DNA from: Collimonas sp. OK242
GTDB taxonomy: Bacteria; Pseudomonadota; Gammaproteobacteria; Burkholderiales; Burkholderiaceae_D
NCBI RefSeq assembly: GCF_900107095.1
Contig: NZ_FNOR01000012.1
Span: forward strand, 1 to 64,000
Reading direction: 5' to 3'
DNA length: 64,000 nucleotides
The notes below the pieces were generated by a model. That model was not told the origin of the DNA and made no database searches. It was given only the letters and a program-made list of their open reading frames with translations. The translations under genes were made by a program, and so were the position numbers. Every line of letters begins with the position of its first letter. The first letter of the stretch is position 1. This document shows positions 55,330-63,686 of the stretch, in pieces.

Positions 55330-56292
55330 TTGGCTCAATTGTCGCAACCAGCGCAAAATTGCGTTGTGCAGGACGAGATTCAGCAGCAACTGGCGGCCGG
55401 CCTGCTGGCAGCGCACGCACATACCTCTCCCAAATATCTCTACGACGTTCTCGGTTCGCGCCTGTTCGCTGCGATCTGCGAGCTGCCTGAGTATTATCCG
55501 ACGCGTACCGAAGCGGCGATTTTCGCCCTTCATGCGCAGCAGATAGCCGCTGCCGTCGGACCGGATGCGATTCTGATCGATCTGGGGGCGGGCAATTGCA
55601 GCAAGGCCGCAAGGTTGTTCCCGAGTTTGCGGCCCAGGCAATATGTGGCTGTCGACATCTCGGTGCAATTCCTGGAGGAGGCCGTGAGCGCGCTGCGGCA
55701 GCAGTTTCCCCAGATTGAGATGACTTGCCTGGGTATGGATTTTTCTTCCGAACTGGAGCTGCCGGCAACGTTAGGCATGGATCGCCGGCAGTTTTTTTAT
55801 CCGGGGTCATCGATAGGCAATTTCGCGCCGCTGGAGGCATTGATGTTCCTGCGCCGGATTCGCAAGGGCATCGGCAGCAGCGGCGGCGGCCTGCTGATCG
55901 GGGTCGATCTGATCAAGGACAAGGCGATACTGAATCCGGCATACGACGATGCGCTGGGCGTCACCGCAGCGTTCAACCTGAATCTGCTGCATCATGTCAA
56001 TCGCTTGCTGGACGCCGACTTCCGTCCGCGCGACTGGCGTCATCGGGCTTTCTACAATAGCGAACAGCATCGCATAGAAATGCATCTGGAAGCCAGGAAC
56101 GAGCTCACCGTCCATTGGCAGAACGGCGGCATGCGGCGTTTTGCGCGGGGCGAGCGGATCCATACCGAAAGCAGCTACAAATACACCCGGGAAGGATTTG
56201 TCGACATGTTGCAGCAAGCCGGATACGGCGCGGTGCAGACCTGGTGCGATCCGAACAACTGGTTCATGGTTTGCCATGCCCAGGTAGCATGA
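55330..56292 (+). CDS. egtD: L-histidine N-alpha-methyltransferase EgtD (ergothioneine synthesis)
   Basis: The 320-residue protein methylates histidine three times to hercynine, the first step of ergothioneine synthesis. EgtD features include TSPKYLYDVLGSRLFAAICELPEYYPTRTEAAI, the SAM-binding LIDLGAGNCSKAARLF, FFYPGSSIGNF and GVDLIKDKAILNPAYDDALGVTAAFNLNLLHHVNRLLDADF. The start is a TTG (55330) with AGGAG six bases upstream, better than the TTG at 55309. egtB follows almost directly. Confidence 0.94.
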   Translation: MAQLSQPAQNCVVQDEIQQQLAAGLLAAHAHTSPKYLYDVLGSRLFAAICELPEYYPTRTEAAIFALHAQQIAAAVGPDAILIDLGAGNCSKAARLFPSLRPRQYVAVDISVQFLEEAVSALRQQFPQIEMTCLGMDFSSELELPATLGMDRRQFFYPGSSIGNFAPLEALMFLRRIRKGIGSSGGGLLIGVDLIKDKAILNPAYDDALGVTAAFNLNLLHHVNRLLDADFRPRDWRHRAFYNSEQHRIEMHLEARNELTVHWQNGGMRRFARGERIHTESSYKYTREGFVDMLQQAGYGAVQTWCDPNNWFMVCHAQVA

Positions 56293-56312
56293 ACAGGCCA
56301 GGCAGGAGCGCG

Positions 56313-57590
56313 ATGCATAAGCTGAAAAATGAGTTCGCAAATAAGTTGGCAAACAAGCTGGAAAATGCGCTGGCAAATGAGCTGGCAAAAGCGTTTTCCA
56401 CGATACGCGACCAAACCGGCAGGCTGGTGCAGCCATTGTCGGCGGAGGATTGCTGCGTGCAATCGATGCCAGACGCCAGTCCTGCAAAATGGCATCTGGC
56501 GCATACCACCTGGTTTTTTGAAACCTTCATCCTGGAACAATTTGAAACCAGCTTCCAGCCGTTTCATCCAGCCTTCCGGGTTCTGTTCAATTCGTATTAT
56601 GAAGGGGTAGGCGAGCAGCACCCGCGCGCGCAACGTGGTTTGATCACCCGGCCGTCGCTGGCTGAAGTACAAGCTTATCGGCAGAACGTCGATCAGCGGC
56701 TGCTGGCTTTGCTAGGGCAAACGCGGGCGCCGGACCAGATGCGACAATTGACCGCGCTGGTCGAACTCGGATTGCAGCATGAGCAGCAGCATCAGGAATT
56801 AATACTGACCGATATCAAGCATTTGCTGTCCATGAATCCCTTGCTGCCGCCCTATCTGGCATCGGATGCGATGGCGGAAGCGGCCGCTAACACCGCTGCG
56901 GCGGCAGCCTTGCAATGGCAGCCGTTTGAAGCCGGGATTGTCGAGATCGGGCATGCCGGACAGGGGTTTTTCTTCGATAATGAAACGCCGCGCCACCGGC
57001 AGTTCGTCGAACCGTTTTCCATGGCGTCGCGCCTGGTCAGCAACGGCGAATACCTGGCCTTTGTGGAAGATGGCGGCTACCAGAATCCCTTATTGTGGCT
57101 GGCTGCCGGCTGGGAATGGGTGCAACAGCAGAAGCTGACGCGGCCGCTATATTGGCAAGCGGCGTATACGCAATTCGATTCCGCCTGGCGCGAATTTACC
57201 TTGCACGGCTTGCAGCCGTTGGCCTTGCATGAGGCCGTCACCCACATTTCATTTTTTGAAGCGGAGGCTTATGCGCGTTGGGCTGGCGCACGCTTGCCTA
57301 GCGAGGCGGAATGGGAACGTGCAGCGGCGCAGGTTCAGGCAGCAGTTTCTGGAACAGATTACTTTGGCGTCGCCTGGCAATGGACTAGCAGCAGCTATGC
57401 GCCCTATCCCGGCTATGTTGCGTTGCCGGGAGCCGTGGGCGAATACAACGGCAAGTTCATGGTGAACCAGTATGTGTTGCGTGGTTCTTCATCCGCCACG
57501 CCTGACGGCCATGCGCGCCTGAGTTATCGCAATTTTTTCCCCGCGACTGCGCGCTGGCAGTTCAGCGGGATCCGGCTGGCGCGTTCCTGA
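56313..57590 (+). CDS. egtB: Ergothioneine biosynthesis sulfoxide synthase EgtB
   Basis: The protein (about 425 residues) has an N-terminal DinB-like domain with metal-binding His residues in KWHLAHTTWFFETFI and LGLQHEQQHQELILTDIKHLL, and a C-terminal FGE-sulfatase-like lectin domain (FSMASRLVSNGEYLAFVEDGGY, WAGARLPSEAEWERAA, NQYVLRGSSSATP, RNFFPATARWQFSGIRLAR). It joins hercynine and a thiol through a non-haem iron. AGGAG stands four bases before the ATG at 56313; an ATG at 56289 overlapping the egtD stop is an alternative. The N-terminus is a run of six tandem 4-residue repeats not expected in EgtB. No egtC or egtE is next to it. Confidence 0.93.
   Translation: MHKLKNEFANKLANKLENALANELAKAFSTIRDQTGRLVQPLSAEDCCVQSMPDASPAKWHLAHTTWFFETFILEQFETSFQPFHPAFRVLFNSYYEGVGEQHPRAQRGLITRPSLAEVQAYRQNVDQRLLALLGQTRAPDQMRQLTALVELGLQHEQQHQELILTDIKHLLSMNPLLPPYLASDAMAEAAANTAAAAALQWQPFEAGIVEIGHAGQGFFFDNETPRHRQFVEPFSMASRLVSNGEYLAFVEDGGYQNPLLWLAAGWEWVQQQKLTRPLYWQAAYTQFDSAWREFTLHGLQPLALHEAVTHISFFEAEAYARWAGARLPSEAEWERAAAQVQAAVSGTDYFGVAWQWTSSSYAPYPGYVALPGAVGEYNGKFMVNQYVLRGSSSATPDGHARLSYRNFFPATARWQFSGIRLARS
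56319..56390 (+). repeat. Six tandem 12-bp repeats at the 5' end of egtB
   Basis: Units read KLKN, EFAN, KLAN, KLEN, ALAN and ELAK in frame (12 bases each, for example AAGTTGGCAAAC, AAGCTGGAAAAT, GCGCTGGCAAAT, GAGCTGGCAAAA). Length changes of whole units would keep the frame. Confidence 0.85.
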
Positions 57591-57613
57591 ATCAGCGCGG
57601 GTTACAGCTTGAA

Positions 57614-58510
57614 CTACAGCTTGCTCAAATGCTCGATCAGGAAATCCACAAACACGCGCACTGCCGGCAGCAAACCTCTCTGGGTCGGATAGACCACCTG
57701 CACATGGCCAGCCGGCATGGTCCATTCCGGCAGCACATGCACCAGGGTTCCCTGGCGCAGTTCTTCCATGCAGTAGTCGCTCGGCAGCATGGTCAAGCCC
57801 AGGCTGCGCAGCGCCGCCTGTTTGCGCAACGCAAAATCTTCCACTGCCAGTCGCGGTACCGCCACCAGTTCGTAACGCTCGTTATGCGGGCCATCGAGTT
57901 GCAGGTGGACGCGGCGGTCACGCTCGGCGGCGCCGAGGAAGGGCAGTTTCACCAGGTCGCGCGGATGCTGCGCAACAGCGTACCTGGACATCAGCGCAGG
58001 CGCCGCCACCAGCAAGCCGGAGGCAGCGCGCAAGCGCCTGGTAGCCAGGTTCGGATCTTCATCTTCGGGGGCTCTTACCCGGACCGCGACATCGATCCCT
58101 TCTTCCAGCAGGTTGACGCGGCGGTTGGTAAACACCAAATCGATATTCACCTTCGGGTAGCGTTCCAGGAAAGCCGGCAGCGCTGTGGCCACCTCGGACT
58201 GGGCAATCGGCACCACGCAGCTTACCCGCACCGTGCCGCTCGGCTCCGCCAGCGAGCTGGTGACGGCCAGCTCGGCTGCCTCGGCGGCGGCAATCACTAC
58301 CTGGCAATGCTGGTAATAGCGATTGCCGAGGTCGGTCATGGCGATACCGCGCGTATTGCGCTGTAGCAAGCGGGCGCCCAGCCGGCTTTCCAACTCCGAT
58401 ATGCGTCTGGACAAGCGCGATTTGGGGATGCCCAAGCTGCGGCCGGCAGCCGTAAAGCCACCTTCCTGCACCACGTTAGCGAAGAAATACAGGTCGTTCA
58501 GATCTTGCAT
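57614..58510 (-). CDS. LysR-family transcriptional regulator (divergent to azoR)
   Basis: The 298-residue protein begins MQDLNDLYFFANVVQEGGFTAAGRSLGIPKSRLSRRISELESRLGARLLQRNTRGIAMTDLGNRYYQHC, a LysR winged helix of the AaeR/DsdC-like subgroup common beside reductases. An effector domain with VRVSCVVPIAQSEVATALPAFLERYPKVNIDLVFTNRRVNLLEEGIDVAVRV follows. It starts 189 bp from azoR on the opposite strand and probably controls it. An inverted repeat lies 13 bp upstream of its start. Confidence 0.9.
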   Translation of the reverse strand: MQDLNDLYFFANVVQEGGFTAAGRSLGIPKSRLSRRISELESRLGARLLQRNTRGIAMTDLGNRYYQHCQVVIAAAEAAELAVTSSLAEPSGTVRVSCVVPIAQSEVATALPAFLERYPKVNIDLVFTNRRVNLLEEGIDVAVRVRAPEDEDPNLATRRLRAASGLLVAAPALMSRYAVAQHPRDLVKLPFLGAAERDRRVHLQLDGPHNERYELVAVPRLAVEDFALRKQAALRSLGLTMLPSDYCMEELRQGTLVHVLPEWTMPAGHVQVVYPTQRGLLPAVRVFVDFLIEHLSKL

Positions 58511-58522
58511 GATAAGCATCCA

Positions 58523-58542
58523 TTGTTCTGTATATGGAACAA
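58523..58542. promoter_or_regulatory. Inverted repeat in the LysR/azoR divergent promoter region
   Basis: TTGTTC (58523-58528) and GAACAA (58537-58542) are perfect complements eight bases apart, 13 bp upstream of the LysR start. It is a candidate autoregulatory site. Confidence 0.45.
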
Positions 58543-58698
58543 TATATCTTATTTTTGCTATCTAGTTCTATTGTCGATGCAGGGGTAGCATGTCGTCAAT
58601 GGTTCAGATAACCAGGTAAATCAAACTCTGTTGGCATCGTGATGCACGGATCGCTATAGATTTTGACCCACTCTTAATTTAATCGAACGGCATATATC

Positions 58699-59316
58699 AT
58701 GAAACTCTTACACATTGATTCCAGCATTCTTGGCGACGCTTCGGCCTCGCGCCAACTGACCCGCGAAGTAGTGGCAACGCTGCAAGCTGCGGATTCCGAT
58801 CTTGAACTGACTTACCGCGACCTCAGCAAAGACGTCACTGCCCATTTGAGCGGCGCGACCTTTGCGGCCAAGGGCACACCTGCGGAAAAACGCAATCTGT
58901 CGCAAAAGCTGGAAGTCGAACTGAACGAAGCGATTCTCAATGAATTCCTGGCAGCCGATGTGATCGTGCTCGGCGCGCCGATGTACAACTTCACCGTGCC
59001 GACCCAGCTCAAGGCATGGATCGACCAGATTTGTGTTGCCGGCGTTACCTTCCGTTATAGCGACAAAGGTCCGGAAGGCCTGGCCAAAGGCAAGCGCGTC
59101 GTGATCGTGTCGACCACAGGCGGCAAACATGCAGGCGGCCCTACCGGCATCGCTCATGAAGACTATCTGAAATTGGTGTTCGGCTTCGTCGGGATTACCG
59201 ATATCGAAGTAGTTCGCGCCGACGGCCTTAACTACGGTCCGGAAGCGAAAGAAGCCGGCTTTGCGGCAGCGCGTGCGCGTATCACCGATCTGACCAGCGC
59301 AGTGGCAATGGCTTGA
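58699..59316 (+). CDS. azoR: FMN-dependent NADH-azoreductase
   Basis: The 205-residue flavodoxin-fold protein begins MKLLHIDSSILGDASASRQLTREVVATLQ and has APMYNFTVPTQLKAWIDQI and STTGGKHAGG, the FMN-binding segments of AzoR/AcpD. It reduces azo dyes and quinones by two-electron transfer as a homodimer. A LysR gene is divergent. Hairpins at 59336-59366 and 59382-59410 follow its stop. Confidence 0.95.
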   Translation: MKLLHIDSSILGDASASRQLTREVVATLQAADSDLELTYRDLSKDVTAHLSGATFAAKGTPAEKRNLSQKLEVELNEAILNEFLAADVIVLGAPMYNFTVPTQLKAWIDQICVAGVTFRYSDKGPEGLAKGKRVVIVSTTGGKHAGGPTGIAHEDYLKLVFGFVGITDIEVVRADGLNYGPEAKEAGFAAARARITDLTSAVAMA

Positions 59317-59335
59317 TTGGCCAGGGTTGAATCAA

Positions 59336-59410
59336 AGACCGCTTACCGGCAACCTGGTAGCGGTCTGATCAGTTGAAATAGAGTGAAAGAGCGCTTTGCG
59401 CTCTTTCACT
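59336..59410. terminator. Two hairpins between convergent genes azoR and the methyltransferase
   Basis: AGACCGCT...GCGGTCT (59336-59366) is followed by a perfect 13-bp stem, AGTGAAAGAGCGC with GCGCTCTTTCACT, around a TTT loop (59382-59410). The second hairpin is symmetric and could end transcription from both sides, though T-runs are short. Confidence 0.6.
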
Positions 59411-59420
59411 GATCTCTGCA

Positions 59421-60722
59421 TTACGGAATTCCATCTGTCGAAACGTGCCGCAGTAACAGCCGCTCCAGTGCGTTGAGCGTGTCGAAGGACTCAAGGAAGT
59501 CGGCAAAAAAATCCTGATTGCTCGGAGCTGCGTGGCTAAATTCCGGTTCCGTCCTGATGGCGTCGAATATTTGCTGGAAGCTGTTCTTGCCGTCGATATG
59601 ACGTAAAATTTTTGCTCCGTATTTTCCGGGGTTCACTGTCAGCCCCATTCCTGAATGCTGATGGTTAAGAGCAAACGGGCGTCCCTTGTTCGTATCGAAT
59701 ACCTGAGCCATCAGCGGGCCGGTTAAAGGCTCGTGATAGAAAAACGGAACGTAATCGGCGTCGCCATACGGCGCTTTACAGGTTGCCGAGCGGGTGACAT
59801 AAAATGAATGGGTGATGACGTCGCCAATCAACAGTTCGCCGATTTCATATTGTCGCCGGATTGATTGCTTCTTCAGCGCATCTACACTCTTTGGCGGCTT
59901 TTTGCCTAAGACCATATGTGGCAGGTATGGCGAGCGTCCCCGTCCAACGTCCGTAAGCTCCAGGTTAAGGCCATGCATATCCTGGATCCAGTCAAACAGT
60001 TCTCCCACCGTGTACGCTCTGTCCTGAGAGTGCAACAGCAAATCGTAGATGCCGGCATCGCCCAATTTATGGTCGTGATGCAAGTCCTCGCCACGCATAA
60101 ACCAGTTCGTAGCAGGCAAGGTGTTTAAAATCTCTTTCGTGTTGCCGATCTTGGCGCCCAGGTCGAATTCATCGCCATTCACCAGGCGCATCAACTCTTG
60201 CATCTGGTAGATGCCGGTGCGGCCATGGGTGGCATAGAGCATGAGGCCCATGGCGCCAGTGTCCGTGAGCACGGCACGCAGCATCTTCAAGCCGGCATCA
60301 GGATTTTCAAGGTGGTGCAGGACGCCGCTGCAGTTGATGTAGTCGAACTTGCCTAAGCGAAGTTCGGGCAGGTTCAACAGCGAATCCTGGATCCACGTGA
60401 TATTTTTCAAACCTCTTATATCTGCCCGCTCGCGGGCAAGCGCTATGCTTGCCTGGCTCAAATCCAGATGCACGATTTCAGCATCGGTGTTGCGTAATTG
60501 TTCGGCCAGATAAATTGTTGCGTCACCGGTCCCGCCGCCTGCCACCAAGACCCGGAAGCCTTCCCTGAACGATTGTTTCCCTGAGAAACAATAGTGATTG
60601 ATCATCGCCAGGCTTTCCAGCCATGTTCGCGTCAATTGTTTTTTTTCGTCTTGCGGATTGCAGGGAGGGTAAGGCAGGGATTCATACTGATCCCGTACTT
60701 TCGGTAGATAGTTGGCGGACAT
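59421..60722 (-). CDS. Class I SAM-dependent methyltransferase with extra C-terminal domain
   Basis: The 433-residue protein has an N-terminal methyltransferase domain. Motif I is LVAGGGTGDATIYLAEQL (about residue 58), motif II IVHLDLSQASIALARERADIRGLKNITW, and FDYINCSGVLHHLENPDAGLKML follows. About 200 further residues (from about 235) have no family I recognise and may bind the substrate or a partner. Such two-part methyltransferases of about 400 residues occur singly in many Proteobacteria. The substrate is not evident from the neighbours (azoR, leuA). Confidence 0.85.
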   Translation of the reverse strand: MSANYLPKVRDQYESLPYPPCNPQDEKKQLTRTWLESLAMINHYCFSGKQSFREGFRVLVAGGGTGDATIYLAEQLRNTDAEIVHLDLSQASIALARERADIRGLKNITWIQDSLLNLPELRLGKFDYINCSGVLHHLENPDAGLKMLRAVLTDTGAMGLMLYATHGRTGIYQMQELMRLVNGDEFDLGAKIGNTKEILNTLPATNWFMRGEDLHHDHKLGDAGIYDLLLHSQDRAYTVGELFDWIQDMHGLNLELTDVGRGRSPYLPHMVLGKKPPKSVDALKKQSIRRQYEIGELLIGDVITHSFYVTRSATCKAPYGDADYVPFFYHEPLTGPLMAQVFDTNKGRPFALNHQHSGMGLTVNPGKYGAKILRHIDGKNSFQQIFDAIRTEPEFSHAAPSNQDFFADFLESFDTLNALERLLLRHVSTDGIP

Positions 60723-60924
60723 GTAAGTACCTGGCTGAAGAAGGATTTCTTGCTGAACGAATATCGGGGATCATATCGTAGCAGTAATAGCCAGGCGGTA
60801 GTGCGCAGGATGCCGGTTTGTAGCTGGCATCCTGCAACCCTGGTGCGAGTCCGCGGTACGGTAATACCCGGGCTGCACTGAAATCGATTGCCGTGTGATC
60901 GCCACAACAATCAAATAAAAAAAA

Positions 60925-62631
60925 CTAGGCCGCCGCCGCGCTGCCGACGACGCCCTGATTGGCTGCGTTGCCGGCAATTTCAATTTGCCGGTTCACCGCG
61001 CTCAATATCGCCTTGAACGATGCCGTCAAGGTATTGGCGTCGATACCGACGCCGAAACCGGTGGGAGCGTCGTTGAGGCGCAATTCGATATAGCTGGCAG
61101 CCTGTGCGTCGGCGCCGGCGCTGATGGCGTGTTCATGGAAATCCATCAGCTTGATATCCAGCCCCAGCGCATTGACGAAGGCGTCGATCGGGCCGTTGCC
61201 ATGGCCGCTCGCGGTGTGGGCCCGGCCATCGCGGACGATGTCGATGTCAATCTTGACCGGCTGCGCCTTGCTGGAATCTTCGCTCATGCGGTGGCCGCGA
61301 TACACGTAAGGAGTTTGCTTGTCCAGGTACTCTTGCTTGAAAATGCTGTAGATATTGCTGGCGGCAATTTCCTTGCCGCTTGCATCGGCCGCTTTCTGGA
61401 TCGCACGGCTGAATTCGATTTGCAGGCGGCGCGGCATGGCCAGGCCGTATTCCTGTTCCAGCAGATACGCCATGCCGCCTTTGCCGGACTGGCTGTTGAC
61501 GCGGATCACCGCGTCGTAGCTGCGGCCGAGGTCGGCCGGGTCGATCGGCAAATAGGGAATTTCCCAGATGGCGTCGGCTTTCTGCGCGGCGAAGCCTTTC
61601 TTGATCGCATCCTGATGCGAGCCGGAGAAGGCGGTAAATACCAGGTCGCCGACGTAGGGGTGGCGCGGATGGACCGGAATCTGGTTGCAGTCTTCGACGC
61701 ATTGACGCACTTCGTCGATGTCGGAAAAATCGAGTCCCGGATTGACGCCCTGCGTGTACAAATTCAAAGCCAGCGTCACCAGGTCGACGTTGCCGGTGCG
61801 TTCGCCGTTACCGAACAAGCAGCCTTCAACCCGGTCGGCGCCGGCCATCACAGCCAGTTCGGCGGCGGCAACGGCGGTGCCGCGGTCATTGTGCGGATGG
61901 ACGCTGATGATGGTGGCGTCGCGGCGCGCCAAATTGCGGTGCATCCATTCGATCTGGTCGGCAAACACATTCGGTGTGCTGCATTCGACTGTACTCGGCA
62001 AATTGAGAATGACTTTGCGCGTCGGGCTGGCTTGCCAGGCTTCAACCACGGCATCGCAGACTTCTTTCGAAAAATCCAGCTCGGCGGTGCTGAAGGTTTC
62101 CGGCGAATATTCATAACGCCATTGTGTTTCCGGACGGGCGTCGGTCAATTCCTTGATCAGGCGCGTGCCGGAGACGGCGATTTCCCTGACTTCTTCGCGG
62201 CTCTTGTCGAACACGATACGGCGCCAGGCCGGAGAGATCGGGTTATACAGATGGACGATGGCTTGCTTGGCGTTCTTGAGCGCATCGACGGTGCGGCGGA
62301 TCAGGTCATCGCGCGATTGGGTCAAGACGATGATGGTGACGTCGTCCGGAATGTGCTTTTCTTCAATCAGCTTGCGGACGAAGTCGAAATCGGTTTGCGA
62401 GCCGGAAGGGAAGCCGACTTCGATTTCCTTGAGACCTATCTTCACCAGCAACTTGAAGAAGCGCAGCTTGCGATCGGCGTCCATCGGTTCGATCAAGGCC
62501 TGGTTGCCGTCGCGCAGATCGGTGCTCATCCAGATCGGCGGAGCGCTGATGATTTGATTGGGCCAGGTGCGATCACTCAATGGAATCGGCGGGAACGGGC
62601 GATACTTGACAGCGGGATTGTGCAACATCAT
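60925..62631 (-). CDS. leuA: 2-isopropylmalate synthase
   Basis: The 568-residue enzyme condenses 2-oxoisovalerate and acetyl-CoA, the first committed step of leucine synthesis. It belongs to the longer (type II, LeuA2) group. An N-terminal TIM barrel carries the metal-binding [15 protein letters not shown] and [42 protein letters not shown]-terminal regulatory domain (from about residue 440, [33 protein letters not shown]) binds leucine for feedback. GAGAGG six bases upstream supports the ATG at 62631. Two leucine-rich leader peptides lie upstream in the same transcript. Confidence 0.97.
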   Translation of the reverse strand: MMLHNPAVKYRPFPPIPLSDRTWPNQIISAPPIWMSTDLRDGNQALIEPMDADRKLRFFKLLVKIGLKEIEVGFPSGSQTDFDFVRKLIEEKHIPDDVTIIVLTQSRDDLIRRTVDALKNAKQAIVHLYNPISPAWRRIVFDKSREEVREIAVSGTRLIKELTDARPETQWRYEYSPETFSTAELDFSKEVCDAVVEAWQASPTRKVILNLPSTVECSTPNVFADQIEWMHRNLARRDATIISVHPHNDRGTAVAAAELAVMAGADRVEGCLFGNGERTGNVDLVTLALNLYTQGVNPGLDFSDIDEVRQCVEDCNQIPVHPRHPYVGDLVFTAFSGSHQDAIKKGFAAQKADAIWEIPYLPIDPADLGRSYDAVIRVNSQSGKGGMAYLLEQEYGLAMPRRLQIEFSRAIQKAADASGKEIAASNIYSIFKQEYLDKQTPYVYRGHRMSEDSSKAQPVKIDIDIVRDGRAHTASGHGNGPIDAFVNALGLDIKLMDFHEHAISAGADAQAASYIELRLNDAPTGFGVGIDANTLTASFKAILSAVNRQIEIAGNAANQGVVGSAAAA

Positions 62632-62688
62632 GTTAGGCCTCTCTTGGAGCTAGTGAAGTGTGCTGATGAAATGAAAAGGAATTCTGTC

Positions 62689-62743
62689 GTGGCAAGAAGG
62701 TTGCCTGACTGCCACTCGAAAATTAACGCGAGGCCAGGCAACC
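62689..62743 (-). promoter_or_regulatory. Mutually exclusive hairpins between the second Leu leader and leuA
   Basis: On the minus strand GGTTGCCTG (62743-62735) pairs with CAGGCAACC (62707-62699), enclosing the leader stop codon in its loop. GTGGCA (62715-62710) pairs with TGCCAC (62694-62689). The second hairpin's span uses the 3' arm of the first, so only one can form. No strong T-run follows, so termination may be Rho-dependent or control may act on translation. Confidence 0.55.
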
Positions 62744-62851
62744 GATCGGTAGCAGTAGCTGGAGCGATAGCAGTAGCAGAGCTGGCAAACGCTTGGCGGC
62801 GAGCGTGTAGTTGTGGCGGAAGAAGGTAAAACGAAGTGGCGTGGAGTACAT
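62723..62851 (-). CDS. Leucine-rich leader peptide 2 of leuA
   Basis: An ATG-to-TAA frame of 42 codons starts MYSTPLRFTFFRHNY and contains 12 Leu. Eight of these lie in a short block from codon 25 to 34 plus codon 22, reading LPALLLLSLQLLLP. Four of them are CTA, a codon that is scarce in the surrounding genes. AGAG lies nine bases upstream. It stops 91 bp before leuA, within a hairpin. Leu-codon clusters before leuA are the hallmark of leader peptides that sense Leu-tRNA; short length rules out homology evidence. Confidence 0.8.
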   Translation of the reverse strand: MYSTPLRFTFFRHNYTLAAKRLPALLLLSLQLLLPIGCLASR

Positions 62852-62975
62852 GGAATCTTGCTCTTTAAAATGAAGATTCATTGACGAATCTCAGTTTTAC
62901 TACCGTTGATTTCTTGACTGGCGCTGTTGTTGCTGTTGCTGCCAGTTGTGTCCCCCCGTCAGAACGGGGTCGAGA

Positions 62976-63083
62976 TCATAGTGCGCGTAGTAGCGATAGC
63001 GCTAGTAGCGGCACTAGCAGCATTGCCGGCAGGGCGCCAGCAACGTGCAGTAGAGAGCGGGATTGGATGCGTGTGGAAAACAT
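62976..63083 (-). CDS. Leucine-rich leader peptide 1 of leuA
   Basis: An ATG-to-TGA frame of 35 codons starts MFSTRIQSRSLLHVAG and ends in a Leu-rich block (PAMLLVPLLALSLLRAL). It holds 11 Leu, eight of them CTA codons. The predicted transcription start falls on or one base before the A of this ATG, so it may be leaderless. A GACCCCGT...ACGGGG hairpin follows its stop, and the second Leu-rich leader begins 124 bp downstream. Two tandem Leu leaders in one transcript are unusual. Confidence 0.78.
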   Translation of the reverse strand: MFSTRIQSRSLLHVAGALPAMLLVPLLALSLLRAL

Positions 63084-63089
63084 GCACTT

Positions 63090-63119
63090 AATGTATGGGA
63101 TAAAGTCGGGCCTTGTCAA
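63090..63119 (-). promoter_or_regulatory. Sigma-70 promoter of the leuA leader
   Basis: On the minus strand TTGACA (63119-63114) is a perfect -35 and TACATT (63095-63090) a fair -10 with an 18-bp spacer. The start site would be near 63084-63083, at the first leader peptide's ATG. Confidence 0.7.
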
Positions 63120-63192
63120 GCGCCGCTTGCTGCATGGCGCAAAATATTGACCAAGCCGTGCGGATTTTGCATACGGGCACGGGAAAGCTCGC

Positions 63193-63330
63193 TTAGCGGC
63201 CGAACAAGCCGATCAGGCCGATAACTATCAGATACAGCGCGATAATGTAGTTCAGTAGGCGTGGAATTATCAGGATAAGCACCCCGGCGACCAGCGAAAC
63301 GATGGGGGTCAGGTGCAGGCCGGAAATCAT
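63193..63330 (-). CDS. DUF3096 single-helix membrane micro-protein
   Basis: The start at 63330 has AGGAG five bases upstream and gives 45 residues beginning MISGLHLTPIVSLVAGVLIL and ending in VIGLIGLFGR. It is almost wholly hydrophobic, with two short membrane segments around a Pro-Arg turn (IIPRLLNYII). Length and sequence match the DUF3096 family of tiny membrane proteins of unknown role. A longer frame to 63402 has no site. It is upstream of the leuA leader on the same strand. Confidence 0.85.
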   Translation of the reverse strand: MISGLHLTPIVSLVAGVLILIIPRLLNYIIALYLIVIGLIGLFGR

Positions 63331-63686
63331 ATGCGCTCCTTTTTTCGAGTGAAGAATCAGGTTGCATCTGGCTCGATGATACGTCGCCGACGGTATTTCC
63401 ATTGTAGGACAAGGTCACCAAACATAGTAGGATTACGCTGATTTCCGGAAAAAAACGGCTTGGCTATCGACTGTATCAGGAGGAGAGACCGTTACAGTGC
63501 TGGCTAATGCCGATAAGGACACACACTCCGTCAGGTGCGCGAGCTGAAACCTGGCGGTCATCGTCAGCAACGGGCAGGTCGTTGGCGATCACCATTTCAG
63601 ATCGGGCAGGAGACGGATTCACTCCCTTCCCGGGGAATACTTTGGCGCTCTCGCAAGATCGCTGAAACGCGCGTTAATCATTGGCT
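63331..63686. other. Intergenic region upstream of the DUF3096 gene
   Basis: The 356-bp stretch must hold the promoter of the DUF3096 gene on the minus strand. I see no gene, strong hairpin or repeat in it. Confidence 0.5.

Noticed and set aside
62881-63150. Open frame of 89 codons on the plus strand upstream of leuA
   Set aside because: It is antisense to the leucine-rich leader region, has no ribosome-binding site, and its Ser/Ala-rich sequence is the complement of repeated CTA/CTG codons.
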